Shown: piece by piece, positions 1 to 7,202 of the stretch | How the letters are laid out: each line of letters begins with the position of its first letter | Position numbering within the stretch: position 1 is the first letter of the stretch | From: an uncultured Cytophagaceae bacterium | GTDB taxonomy: Bacteria; Bacteroidota; Bacteroidia; Cytophagales; Spirosomataceae | Assembly (NCBI GenBank): GCA_938008575.1 | Contig: CALLKB010000193.1 | Coordinates: forward strand, 1-7,727 | Length of the DNA stretch: 7,727 bases | Reading direction: 5' to 3' | Notes under the pieces: model-generated | Databases searched by the model: none | The model's input: the letters and a program-made list of their open reading frames with translations, nothing else | Told to the model about the DNA's origin: nothing | Program-made: the position numbers and the translations under genes

Positions 1-1
1 A

Positions 2-166
2 GACGGCTTGAAAGAGAACGTTATCGTAGGTCACTTGATTCCAGCAGGTACAGGTGTTCGTCGCTACCAAAACATTTTAGTAAACTCAGCTGATGAGTTG
101 AAACATTTGGAAAAAGCGACTGCAACGGAAGTTGAAGAAGTGAAAGAAACAGCAGCAAGCAACTAA
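2..166 (+). CDS. rpoC: RNA polymerase beta' subunit, C-terminal end (partial)
   Basis: This is the last 54 codons of a gene that begins left of the window; reading starts at base 2 and ends with TAA at 164-166. The translation opens with [18 protein letters not shown], the highly conserved C-terminal segment of bacterial RNA polymerase beta' that lies near the secondary channel and omega contact region. A short, lineage-variable acidic tail follows ([17 protein letters not shown]), as is common at the beta' C terminus in Bacteroidota. Beta' forms the catalytic clamp half of RNA polymerase in the cytoplasm. An intrinsic terminator follows 24 bases after the stop, so the rpoBC transcript most likely ends here. 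Identity is confident even though only a small fraction of the protein is visible. Confidence 0.95.
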   Translation, partial: DGLKENVIVGHLIPAGTGVRRYQNILVNSADELKHLEKATATEVEEVKETAASN

Positions 167-190
167 TTTCTGCTTGTAGCTTACGATTAG

Positions 191-226
191 AGAACCCCAG
201 ACGGCAACGTTCGGGGTTCTTTTTTT
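191..226 (+). terminator. Intrinsic terminator after rpoC
   Basis: AGAACCCC at 191-198 pairs perfectly with GGGGTTCT at 213-220. The stem continues inward through an A-C mismatch, a G-U wobble and three pairs (ACG/CGT) to a GCAA tetraloop at 204-207. A run of seven T follows at 220-226. This is a textbook Rho-independent terminator. It separates rpoC from the exporter gene downstream, so that gene should need its own promoter or depend on read-through. Confidence 0.93.
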
Positions 227-235
227 ATCAGCAAC

Positions 236-265
236 TTGATAAATGCTTTTATCGAATAAGGTTTC
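236..265 (+). promoter_or_regulatory. Possible Bacteroidota-type promoter for the exporter gene
   Basis: TTG at 236-238 is followed after 18 bases by TAAGGTTTC at 257-265. This resembles the Bacteroidota primary-sigma pattern of a -33 TTG and a -7 TAnnTTTG, with one extra base inside the -7 box and C in place of the final G. It lies between the rpoC terminator and the exporter ATG at 291, where a promoter is expected. The match is imperfect, and AT-rich intergenic DNA often gives such matches by chance. Confidence 0.25.
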
Positions 266-290
266 GTTCTTTTCCTGACCAATTTCAAGC

Positions 291-2426
291 ATGGTTAAGA
301 TCAAACAACAAGATGTCAAGGATTGCGGGATCGCATGCCTTGCCTCCATCGGACAACATTATGGATTGCATGTGTCTTTTGCAAAAATCCGGCAATGGGC
401 CCAAACGGATTTGCAGGGCACGAATCTCATGGGCATGTTACATGCTGCTTCATGCATGGGTTTTGGAGCGAAAGCTTTGCGCGGCACACGTGAAAATTTA
501 ACGCACATCCCACTGCCTGCCATAGTACATGGCGTACTTGAAAATAGACTGACCCACTTCATGGTCATGGACCGGTTTAATGAAAATCATGTATTTGTCA
601 TGGACCCAACGGACGGGCAAAGCCGGAAAATGTCCTGGGAGGAATTCTGTAAGTTTTGGACAGGGATTATAATCTTGATAAAACCGGGTGACCATTTTAA
701 AGCCTACCAGGAACAAGTTGGTTTGAGGGGACGAATTTGGGATCTAATTCGACCTTATAAAACGCGTTTTTTGACGACTTGGGTCATGGCTTTATTGTAC
801 ACGGTGTTGGGATTATCGATGAGCTTATTCATCCAACAGATTTCGGATGTGATTATCCCCTTGAAGCAGTATGCGGAATTACAGATCTATGCCCTCGCCA
901 TGCTTGGCATTTTACTTTTACAATTCGCTTTGCAAGCTTATAAAACGCGGAGCATGCTGGATATCGGACAAGCATTAGATCAAGGAATTATGCAGGGTTA
1001 TTTCAGCCATATTTTCAGGCTTCCTCAGCGATTTTTTGATACATTTCGCGTGGGGGAAATCATGTCGCGCGTAAGCGATGCTGTAAAGATCCGCCAGTTT
1101 ATTAATGAGGTTTTAATCGAGGTGTTATTAAATGCGAGCATCGTTCTGAGTGCGTACGCCCTCCTATTTTGGTGGGACAAACGATTAGCTTTATTGATGC
1201 TGCCACTTATACCGTTGCACGCGTTGATTTATGCTTGGAGCAATCGCTGGAATCGAAAACATGAGCGAAAGATCATGGAAAAAACGGCCCAAATGGAAAA
1301 CCATTTAGTCGAATCCATTAGTCGGGCCAAAACCGTCAAAATGTATGGAATACATGATTCCCTCCAGTCGCAAACTCAGGCATTATTGAACGAATTTCTG
1401 GGTACGGCCTATCAATCGAAACGGATGAATTTTAAAGCGGATTGGGCGGTACAATTCATGCGGGCGATTTTTTTGTTGGCATTACTCTGGCAAGGAGGGT
1501 CATTGGTGATGCAAGAACGCTTAAGTATGGGAGAATTATTCGCGCTATTTGCTTTGTACAACTATTTCTCTGGACCCATGGCTCAGCTCATACAAGTGAA
1601 TAAGGCATTTCAAGCCGCTAAAATTGCGAGCGAACGCCTATATGATATTCTAGATACAAACGTAGAAGATATGGGAAGTAGGCAACCGAAACAATTGCGT
1701 TCAACCTTAGCCTTCCAACAAGTAAGTTTTCAATATGGGTTTCGAAAAATGATACTCAAGAATGTCAATTTGGAACTGAATCAGGGAGAATTTACGGGTA
1801 TTGTAGGGGAAAGTGGTTCTGGGAAGAGTACGCTTTTTCATTTAATCCAAAAATTGTATGCCACATCTTCCGGAAGAATAACCTGGAATGGGGAATCGAT
1901 GGAGCGTTTGTCGACGGAGGTGCTCCGACAAAAAATCGCCTGTGTTCCGCAAGAAATTGAATTGTTCAATGGAAGTATTGCGTCTAATATAGCCTTAGGC
2001 GATGCAAATCCTATTCAGGAACGTATGAAAGCAATCATAGATTCCTTGGGCTTAGCAGACATGATTAATCATTTGGACCATGGACTAGAAACGCTTATTG
2101 GGGACCATGGAATCGCCTTATCTGGAGGCCAAAAACAACGAATAGGGATTGCGCGGGCTTTGTATCGCCAACCCGAAATGATACTTCTGGATGAATCCAC
2201 TGCGGCATTGGATGTTGCGGCAGAGCAAGAGGTATTGCGTGCGGTTCGGGATTTTGTACCCACGGTGGTATTGATTAGCCATCGGATGCAAAATTTTCAG
2301 GATGCCGACCGGATTCATGTCATGCAGGCTGGAACCTGTATCGAGACAGGCACCCATCCAGAATTAATGCGGGAAGGAACAGCCTATTTTTCCTTACAAG
2401 CAAAACAAAATGGACAATTGGTTTAA
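291..2426 (+). CDS. C39-peptidase-containing peptide/bacteriocin ABC exporter (PCAT type)
   Basis: This 711-residue inner-membrane protein has the three-part build of peptidase-containing ABC transporters, which cut double-glycine leaders from small peptides and export the cargo. Residues 1-130 are a C39 cysteine peptidase: Q6 (oxyanion), C12 in DVKDCGIACL, H89 in THFMVM and D105 in VMDPTDG, with spacing close to that of ComA-type peptidases. Residues about 160-430 hold around six hydrophobic segments (near 162-182, 199-217, 275-293, 298-316, 385-405 and 412-430). The ATPase has Walker A GESGSGKST at 506-514 (K512), Q-loop Q554, signature LSGGQ at 610-614, Walker B ILLDE ending in E635 and H-loop H664, so both enzymatic activities look intact. 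The ATG at 291 places the catalytic cysteine at the usual depth. No HlyD-type adaptor, precursor peptide or modification enzyme is nearby, so the substrate cannot be named. Arginine codon use (many CGG/CGA, few CGT) differs from the downstream sugar genes. Confidence 0.93.
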   Translation: MVKIKQQDVKDCGIACLASIGQHYGLHVSFAKIRQWAQTDLQGTNLMGMLHAASCMGFGAKALRGTRENLTHIPLPAIVHGVLENRLTHFMVMDRFNENHVFVMDPTDGQSRKMSWEEFCKFWTGIIILIKPGDHFKAYQEQVGLRGRIWDLIRPYKTRFLTTWVMALLYTVLGLSMSLFIQQISDVIIPLKQYAELQIYALAMLGILLLQFALQAYKTRSMLDIGQALDQGIMQGYFSHIFRLPQRFFDTFRVGEIMSRVSDAVKIRQFINEVLIEVLLNASIVLSAYALLFWWDKRLALLMLPLIPLHALIYAWSNRWNRKHERKIMEKTAQMENHLVESISRAKTVKMYGIHDSLQSQTQALLNEFLGTAYQSKRMNFKADWAVQFMRAIFLLALLWQGGSLVMQERLSMGELFALFALYNYFSGPMAQLIQVNKAFQAAKIASERLYDILDTNVEDMGSRQPKQLRSTLAFQQVSFQYGFRKMILKNVNLELNQGEFTGIVGESGSGKSTLFHLIQKLYATSSGRITWNGESMERLSTEVLRQKIACVPQEIELFNGSIASNIALGDANPIQERMKAIIDSLGLADMINHLDHGLETLIGDHGIALSGGQKQRIGIARALYRQPEMILLDESTAALDVAAEQEVLRAVRDFVPTVVLISHRMQNFQDADRIHVMQAGTCIETGTHPELMREGTAYFSLQAKQNGQLV

Positions 2427-2471
2427 TCTCTCCTTGCACTTTAGTAAATTCAAAGCTTATAACAATTGATC

Positions 2472-2792
2472 ATGGAAAACCCTACAGAAGAGAACCAACT
2501 GAATATTGAATTACCTGAAGAATTAGCGGAAGGCGCTTATGTAAATTTGGCTTTGATTGCCCACTCCCCATCTGAATTTGTCATGGATTTTATCCGCATT
2601 TTGCCAGGTATTCCTAAAGGAAAAGTGAAGTCACGTGTTGTTATGACGCCGGATCACGCTTATCGATTATTACAAGCCCTGCAAGAGAATGTTCAACGCT
2701 ATGAAGATAGTTTTGGACCCATCAATAAGGATGGGAATGATTCAGGATTCCAATTTCCGATGAGCTATAATGGCCCAATAGGAGAAGCGTAA
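2472..2792 (+). CDS. DUF3467 family protein, function unknown
   Basis: This small cytoplasmic protein of 106 residues has no signal peptide or membrane segment. I recognise the DUF3467 pattern: a short acidic N terminus, then EGAYVNLALIAHSPSEFVMD, a run ending ILPGIPKGKVKSRVVMTPDHA, and a helix LLQALQENVQRYEDSFG. The tail ends in FPMSYNGPIGEA. The ATG at 2472 is preferred over an in-frame TTG two codons upstream at 2466. It starts 45 bases after the exporter stop and is followed by a strong terminator. From memory, DUF3467 genes in Bacteroidota often sit directly downstream of rpoC, so its true partner may be rpoC rather than the exporter between them. No biochemical role is established to my knowledge, and none is assigned here. 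Confidence 0.85.
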   Translation: MENPTEENQLNIELPEELAEGAYVNLALIAHSPSEFVMDFIRILPGIPKGKVKSRVVMTPDHAYRLLQALQENVQRYEDSFGPINKDGNDSGFQFPMSYNGPIGEA

Positions 2793-2818
2793 TCGTTTTA
2801 AAAATTATATTCTTACCT

Positions 2819-2843
2819 AAGCCCGAAAAACTTCGGGCTTTTT
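2819..2843 (+). terminator. Intrinsic terminator after the DUF3467 gene
   Basis: AAGCCCGAA at 2819-2827 pairs perfectly with TTCGGGCTT at 2832-2840 around an AAAC loop. The T-run at 2839-2843 overlaps the stem's 3' end. It lies 26 bases after the DUF3467 stop. It cleanly divides the rpoC/exporter/DUF3467 block from the hexuronate operon, whose promoter must therefore lie in the short stretch up to 2901 or overlap this hairpin. I could not see a convincing promoter match in that stretch. Confidence 0.93.
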
Positions 2844-2900
2844 GGGTAAAAAAGGGGTTAATGAGCCTTTTAAGTGGAAAGAACAACAATCGCATCAGGC

Positions 2901-4352
2901 ATGGCCATATTAAATAAACAAAATTTAGCTGCAGGATTTAGCTCAAAGATATCAGTCCAAACCCCTAACCCAGCCGTTTTCGACTACCCTGAAAAAGTAT
3001 TGCAATTCGGGACGGGTGTTTTGTTACGCGGATTATGTGATTTCTTCATCGATAAAGCGAATCGTACAGGCCAATTTAAAGGACGCGTCGTGGTGGTTAA
3101 ATCGACAGACCGACCAGGAGCTGATGCGTTTACCGAGCAAGATGGATTATTTACCCACTGCATCAAAGGGATAGAAGATGGTGAGGCCATTGAGGAAACA
3201 GTTATCAATGCATCTATTTCTAGGACCATCACTGCAGCTACAGCTTGGAATGAAATTTTAGCATGCGCGAAGAGTAGCGACATGCAAGTCATTATTTCCA
3301 ATACGACAGAGGTAGGCATTCAATACCATGCCAATGACCCGATCGATGCGGCATGCCCTAAATCATTCCCTGCGAAGCTTTTATCATTTCTTCATGTCCG
3401 TTGGCAACATTTTAACGGTGCGAATGATGCAGGTATGGTCATCATCCCTACCGAATTAATCATCAATAATGGCGATGTATTAAAGGACATCGTGTTGAAA
3501 TTAGCAGCAGATCATCAGTTACCAGCAGGGTTTATTTCTTGGTTACAAGAAGCAAATCATTTCTGCAATTCCTTAGTAGATCGCATCGTACCTGGAGCTC
3601 CAGATGCGCAAACATCAGCAGCAATTTGTGCCGACTTAGGTTATGAGGATAAGAACTTAATAATCTCGGAAGTGTATCGTTTATGGGCCATTCAAGGTGG
3701 TTCTAAGGTTCGTGAAATTTTGAGTTTTGCAAAGGCGGATGCAGGTGTGGTGATTGCAGAAGACATCGAAATTTACCGTGAACTAAAATTACGCTTATTG
3801 AATGGAACGCATACGTTGATGTGCGGAATGTCCTATTTATTGGGTTTCCGTCTCGTAAAAGATGTGATGGCAAATGGTTATTTGAGCAAGTTGGTGATGA
3901 ACCTAATGCTCAGCGAATTAGCGCTTGCGATTCCATATAAAATGGATTTCAAGGTGGCCGACCGTTTTGGTCGGTCGGTGCTTGATCGCTTCCGTAATCC
4001 ATTTATCAACCACAAATTAATCGATATTACGGTACAATACACAACGAAAATGCGGATGCGCAACATTCCATTGCTCGTTCAATACTACCAGGAATTTGGA
4101 AAAGCACCCGAATTATTTGCGATGGGCTTTGCGGCCTATTTGCAATTCATGCATACGGTGAAAGAAGAAAATGGCAAGTATTTTGGCGATTCGAATGGAG
4201 AGATGTATCCGATAAACTGTGATTACGCGGCCTATTTTTATGAGGCGTGGAAAGATTTTGATTTGAAAAAAGTATTAGCAGATACGAGTCTTTGGGGCGC
4301 TGACCTAAGTGCATTACCTGGATTTGAGGCTGCAGTACAGAAATACATATAA
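2901..4352 (+). CDS. uxaB: Tagaturonate reductase (altronate oxidoreductase)
   Basis: A cytoplasmic NAD-dependent enzyme of the polyol-specific long-chain (mannitol) dehydrogenase family, which reduces D-tagaturonate to D-altronate in galacturonate breakdown. From the ATG at 2901 it has 483 residues, the same length I recall for E. coli UxaB. A GTG at 2874 would add nine residues but leaves almost no space after the upstream terminator. The N-terminal nucleotide-binding motif is VLQFGTGVLLRG (about 33-44), followed by DGLFTHCIKG and ISNTTEVGIQYH (about 132-143), which is typical of UxaB rather than fructuronate reductase. The catalytic Lys-Asn-His triad of the family is visible as K296, N301 and H304 in KLRLLNGTHT. 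GRFRNP-like FRNPFINHKL follows near 365-375. It is the first gene of the operon, and its stop lies 7 bases before uxaC. A fructuronate reductase is the only realistic alternative. Confidence 0.93.
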   Translation: MAILNKQNLAAGFSSKISVQTPNPAVFDYPEKVLQFGTGVLLRGLCDFFIDKANRTGQFKGRVVVVKSTDRPGADAFTEQDGLFTHCIKGIEDGEAIEETVINASISRTITAATAWNEILACAKSSDMQVIISNTTEVGIQYHANDPIDAACPKSFPAKLLSFLHVRWQHFNGANDAGMVIIPTELIINNGDVLKDIVLKLAADHQLPAGFISWLQEANHFCNSLVDRIVPGAPDAQTSAAICADLGYEDKNLIISEVYRLWAIQGGSKVREILSFAKADAGVVIAEDIEIYRELKLRLLNGTHTLMCGMSYLLGFRLVKDVMANGYLSKLVMNLMLSELALAIPYKMDFKVADRFGRSVLDRFRNPFINHKLIDITVQYTTKMRMRNIPLLVQYYQEFGKAPELFAMGFAAYLQFMHTVKEENGKYFGDSNGEMYPINCDYAAYFYEAWKDFDLKKVLADTSLWGADLSALPGFEAAVQKYI

Positions 4353-4359
4353 CAAACCT

Positions 4360-5763
4360 ATGAAGGCTTTTTTAAACGAAGATTTTTTATTGCAATCGCC
4401 TACGGCGCAGACGCTTTATCATGATTTTGCGGCGAAAATGCCCATCATCGATTACCATAACCACTTGGTTCCTCAGCAAATTGCGGAGGACAAGCAATTT
4501 GATAATATTACGCAAATCTGGTTGTATGGAGATCACTACAAATGGCGTGCGATGCGTGCCCATGGCGTAGATGAAAAATACATCACGGGTAATGCAAGCG
4601 ATGAAGAAAAGTTCATGAAGTGGGCGGAAACGGTTCCATACACCATGCGAAATCCTTTGTATCATTGGACGCATTTGGAATTGCAACGCTATTTCGGTGT
4701 ATCGGAATTATTGAATAAAGATTCGGCGAAACGTATTTATGACCATTGTTCGGCATTACTTCGTACGAAGGAATTTTCTGTGCGGAATTTATTGCTAAAA
4801 ATGAACGTGAAGGCTCTTTGTACAACAGATGATCCGATCGATAATTTGAGCTATCACAAGCAAATCGCAGCGAGTGGATTTTCGATTAAGGTATTGCCTA
4901 CATTCCGTCCCGACAAAGCAATGGGCGTAGATGATGAGCTTATTTTCGTTGAATATGTGAATGCATTAGCAGAGGCTGCGAGTCAATCGATTCGTAACTT
5001 AGCCGATTACAAAGCTGCTATAAAATCACGTCACGATTTCTTTCATGAGGCAGGTTGCCGTTTGAGTGATCATGGCTTAGAGCATATATATGCGGAAGAA
5101 TTTACGAATGAAGAAATTGAATTAATTTTCGAGCGATTAATCACAGGAAAATTAATCAGTAAGAAAGAGAAATGGCAATTCAAATCTGCCATGCTCGTAT
5201 ATTTTGCTCATTTAGATCATGCGCGCGGCTGGACCCAACAATTCCATTTGGGTGCCATTCGTAATAACAATGCCCGTTTATTAGGTGCATTGGGACCTGA
5301 CACGGGATTTGATTCCATCGGCGATTTTGAGCAAGCGAAACCACTTTCTGCATTTTTAAATCACTTGGATTCAACGAATCAATTAGCCAAAACGATTCTA
5401 TACAATTTGAACCCACGTGATAATGAATTGCTCGCTACCATGACGGGCAACTTCCAAGATGGGACCATCGTGGGCAAGATGCAATTTGGATCGGGCTGGT
5501 GGTTTTTGGATCAAAAAGATGGTATGGAAAAACAAATCAATGCGCTTTCGAACATGGGCATGTTGAGTCACTTCGTGGGGATGTTGACGGATTCCCGCAG
5601 TTTCTTATCTTTCCCGCGCCATGAATATTTCCGCAGAATCTTGTGTAATTTACTCGGACAAGATGTGGAGAATGGGGAATTACCAGCCGACATCGCTTGG
5701 TTAGGTAAACTGGTAGAAGATATTTCGTACAAGAATGCGTCGGCATTTTTTAATTTTGAATAA
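4360..5763 (+). CDS. uxaC: Glucuronate/galacturonate isomerase
   Basis: A cytoplasmic metal-dependent isomerase of the amidohydrolase superfamily. It converts D-glucuronate to D-fructuronate and D-galacturonate to D-tagaturonate, the first step feeding UxaB. From the ATG at 4360 it has 467 residues (the family is about 470), beginning MKAFLNEDFLL. An earlier in-frame ATG at 4309 would overlap uxaB by over 40 bases and add a non-family N terminus. Visible motifs are IDYHNHLVP with presumed metal ligands H33 and H35, CTTDDPID (154-161), LPTFRPDKA, QFHLGAIRNNN (294-304) continuing into LGPDTGFDSIGD, FGSGWWFLDQKDG (376-388) and GMLTDSRSFLSFPRHEYFRR near the C terminus. All are hallmark UxaC blocks, and nothing looks broken. 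It lies 7 bases after uxaB and 3 bases before kdgK, which implies cotranscription. Confidence 0.96.
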   Translation: MKAFLNEDFLLQSPTAQTLYHDFAAKMPIIDYHNHLVPQQIAEDKQFDNITQIWLYGDHYKWRAMRAHGVDEKYITGNASDEEKFMKWAETVPYTMRNPLYHWTHLELQRYFGVSELLNKDSAKRIYDHCSALLRTKEFSVRNLLLKMNVKALCTTDDPIDNLSYHKQIAASGFSIKVLPTFRPDKAMGVDDELIFVEYVNALAEAASQSIRNLADYKAAIKSRHDFFHEAGCRLSDHGLEHIYAEEFTNEEIELIFERLITGKLISKKEKWQFKSAMLVYFAHLDHARGWTQQFHLGAIRNNNARLLGALGPDTGFDSIGDFEQAKPLSAFLNHLDSTNQLAKTILYNLNPRDNELLATMTGNFQDGTIVGKMQFGSGWWFLDQKDGMEKQINALSNMGMLSHFVGMLTDSRSFLSFPRHEYFRRILCNLLGQDVENGELPADIAWLGKLVEDISYKNASAFFNFE

Positions 5764-5766
5764 AGC

Positions 5767-6777
5767 ATGAAAAAAGTAGTCACGTTTGGGGAAATCATGG
5801 GACGTTTAAGTCCTCCAGGCTATTCCCGCATTGTGCAAACACAATCATTTAACATCACCTATGGTGGTGGCGAAGCGAATGTTGCAGGAGGCTTGGCCCA
5901 TTTGGGTATTCCAGCAAAACATGTTACCCGTTTCCCAGACAATGAATTAGGAAAAGCTGCCGCGGGATATTATTCACAGGTGGGCGTTGACACGAGTGAT
6001 ATCGTATTTGGTGAAGGGCGTTTGGGTTTGTACTTTGTTGAATTTGGTGCAGCGATGCGTCCGAGTAAAGTGACTTATGACCGGGCGGATTCAGCATTTG
6101 CGAATTTGAGCCCATCGGAATTCAACTGGCAAGAAATCTTCAAAGATGCGTGTTGGTTCCACTGGACGGGTATCAGTCCGGCCATTTCGGAGTCCGCGGC
6201 GCAGACATTGCGTGAAGCCATTTCGGTGGCAAATGCCTTAGGTATTACGGTATCGGCAGATGTGAATTACCGGAAAAATCTTTGGCAATACGGAAAATCA
6301 GTTCAAGAGGTGATGCCCGAGTTAATTGATGGCTGTGATATTATCGTTTGTGGCAAAGGAGATGCAGAAGACATTTTGGGAATCGTTCCCGATGGTAGCA
6401 CAAAAAGCGGTTGGCATTCTGTTTGCAAACAAATCAAAGCGCAATTCCCTCGCTTGAAAAAAATCATCAATACAAAAAGAGGACAAATATCCGCTTCGCA
6501 GAATACACTCGCTGCCATGTCATTTGATGGTGACAAAGTGTTGAAATCTGAAACCGTTGAAATCAGCCAAATCGTTGACCGCATTGGTGGCGGTGACGCT
6601 TTCATGGCAGGTTATATCTATGGGAATTTGATCTATGGGGATGAGGAGCAATCCTTGGCATTTGGCGTAGCAGCCTCCGCGTTGAAACATACCATTGAAG
6701 GCGATATCAATCGGGCGAATTTGGATGAAATTGAATTAGTAATGAAAGGCGACTTAAGTGGTCGTTTAAACCGATAA
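5767..6777 (+). CDS. kdgK: 2-keto-3-deoxygluconate kinase (PfkB family)
   Basis: A cytoplasmic sugar kinase of 336 residues, predicted to phosphorylate KDG to KDPG with ATP and supply the aldolase gene that follows. Family features, in order: the N-terminal strand VVTFGEIMGRLSPPG, the substrate-side glycine block YGGGEANVAGGLAHLG (32-47), SADVNYRKNLWQYGK (163-177, a block typical of KDG kinases), NTKRGQISAS (235-244), and the PfkB signature DRIGGGDAFMAGYIYG (271-286) with catalytic base D277. One oddity is that the stretch corresponding to the usual NEEDAE, the NxxE-type Mg/phosphate motif, reads CGKGDAED at 195-202, so the asparagine is absent. The flanking sequence is in frame and well conserved, so this is substitution and not a frameshift. 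The gene starts 3 bases after uxaC and ends 2 bases before eda. Confidence 0.9.
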   Translation: MKKVVTFGEIMGRLSPPGYSRIVQTQSFNITYGGGEANVAGGLAHLGIPAKHVTRFPDNELGKAAAGYYSQVGVDTSDIVFGEGRLGLYFVEFGAAMRPSKVTYDRADSAFANLSPSEFNWQEIFKDACWFHWTGISPAISESAAQTLREAISVANALGITVSADVNYRKNLWQYGKSVQEVMPELIDGCDIIVCGKGDAEDILGIVPDGSTKSGWHSVCKQIKAQFPRLKKIINTKRGQISASQNTLAAMSFDGDKVLKSETVEISQIVDRIGGGDAFMAGYIYGNLIYGDEEQSLAFGVAASALKHTIEGDINRANLDEIELVMKGDLSGRLNR

Positions 6778-6779
6778 TC

Positions 6780-7202
6780 ATGGCAAGAAATAGCTCAACT
6801 GTTGTTTACCAACGCATTTCCGAAACTCCCATTGTTCCTTTGTTTTTCAATGCTGATTTGGGTGTGGCCCAGTCGGTGTTAAAAGCATGTTACGATGGAG
6901 GAATTCGCGTATTTGAATTCACGAATCGGGGTGCAGAAGCACCTGCAATTTTTGCCAAACTAATCGACTTCTGTGAGAAGGAGTGTCCAGATTTGGTATT
7001 AGGTATCGGTACGATTTATGATGCCAAACAAGCGTCTGAATTCATCCAAATGGGAGCTGATTTTATGTTACAACCCTTTACGACACCCGAGGTGGGCGAG
7101 ATTTGCGCGAAAAATGATATTCCATGGATGCAAGGAGCTAAGCATACCATCGCCTACTTGCTGGATATATTGACTAACATAATTCGCAGTGACTTGAGCT
7201 AA
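6780..7202 (+). pseudogene. eda: KDPG/KHG aldolase, truncated at its 3' end
   Basis: The first about 119 residues match Bacteroidota-type 2-keto-3-deoxy-6-phosphogluconate aldolase, the last enzyme of this pathway, which normally has about 210-220 residues. Visible are PIVPLFFNADLGVA, ACYDGGIRVFEFTNRGAEA with family residues E46 and R50, LVLGIGTIYDAKQA and MGADFMLQPFTTPEVGEIC, then IPWMQGA where the family has IPW-x-P-G. After about position 7139 the reading frame runs through DNA that belongs to a minus-strand gene, adds about 20 unrelated residues and stops at TAA 7200-7202. The segment carrying the Schiff-base lysine (the VKIFP/FKFFP region), the phosphate-binding block and the C-terminal half of the barrel are missing, so the product should not be an active aldolase. 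No remnant of the lost part is visible in any frame. It starts 2 bases after kdgK as the fourth operon gene. Confidence 0.85.

Noticed and set aside
167..290. A small precursor peptide for the exporter in the flanking gaps
   Set aside because: The gaps at 167-290 and 2427-2471 contain a terminator or are too short. I found no frame with a double-glycine leader.
2861..2903. Longer uxaB start at GTG 2874 or use of the ATG at 2861
   Set aside because: The ATG at 2861 is out of frame. The GTG start would add nine residues not expected in the family, while the ATG at 2901 gives the usual length and N terminus.
2984..3319. Minus-strand open frames lying inside uxaB, uxaC, kdgK and the exporter
   Set aside because: They are antisense shadows of well-supported genes, with no recognisable domains and no start context.
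3958..3974. Perfect hairpin CCGACC-GTTTT-GGTCGG inside uxaB
   Set aside because: It has no T-run, lies within well-conserved coding sequence (VADRFGRSVLDRF), and is best explained by codon choice.
4309..4359. Longer uxaC start at ATG 4309, overlapping uxaB
   Set aside because: The extra 17 residues are simply the uxaB 3' end in another frame. The family N terminus begins at the ATG at 4360.
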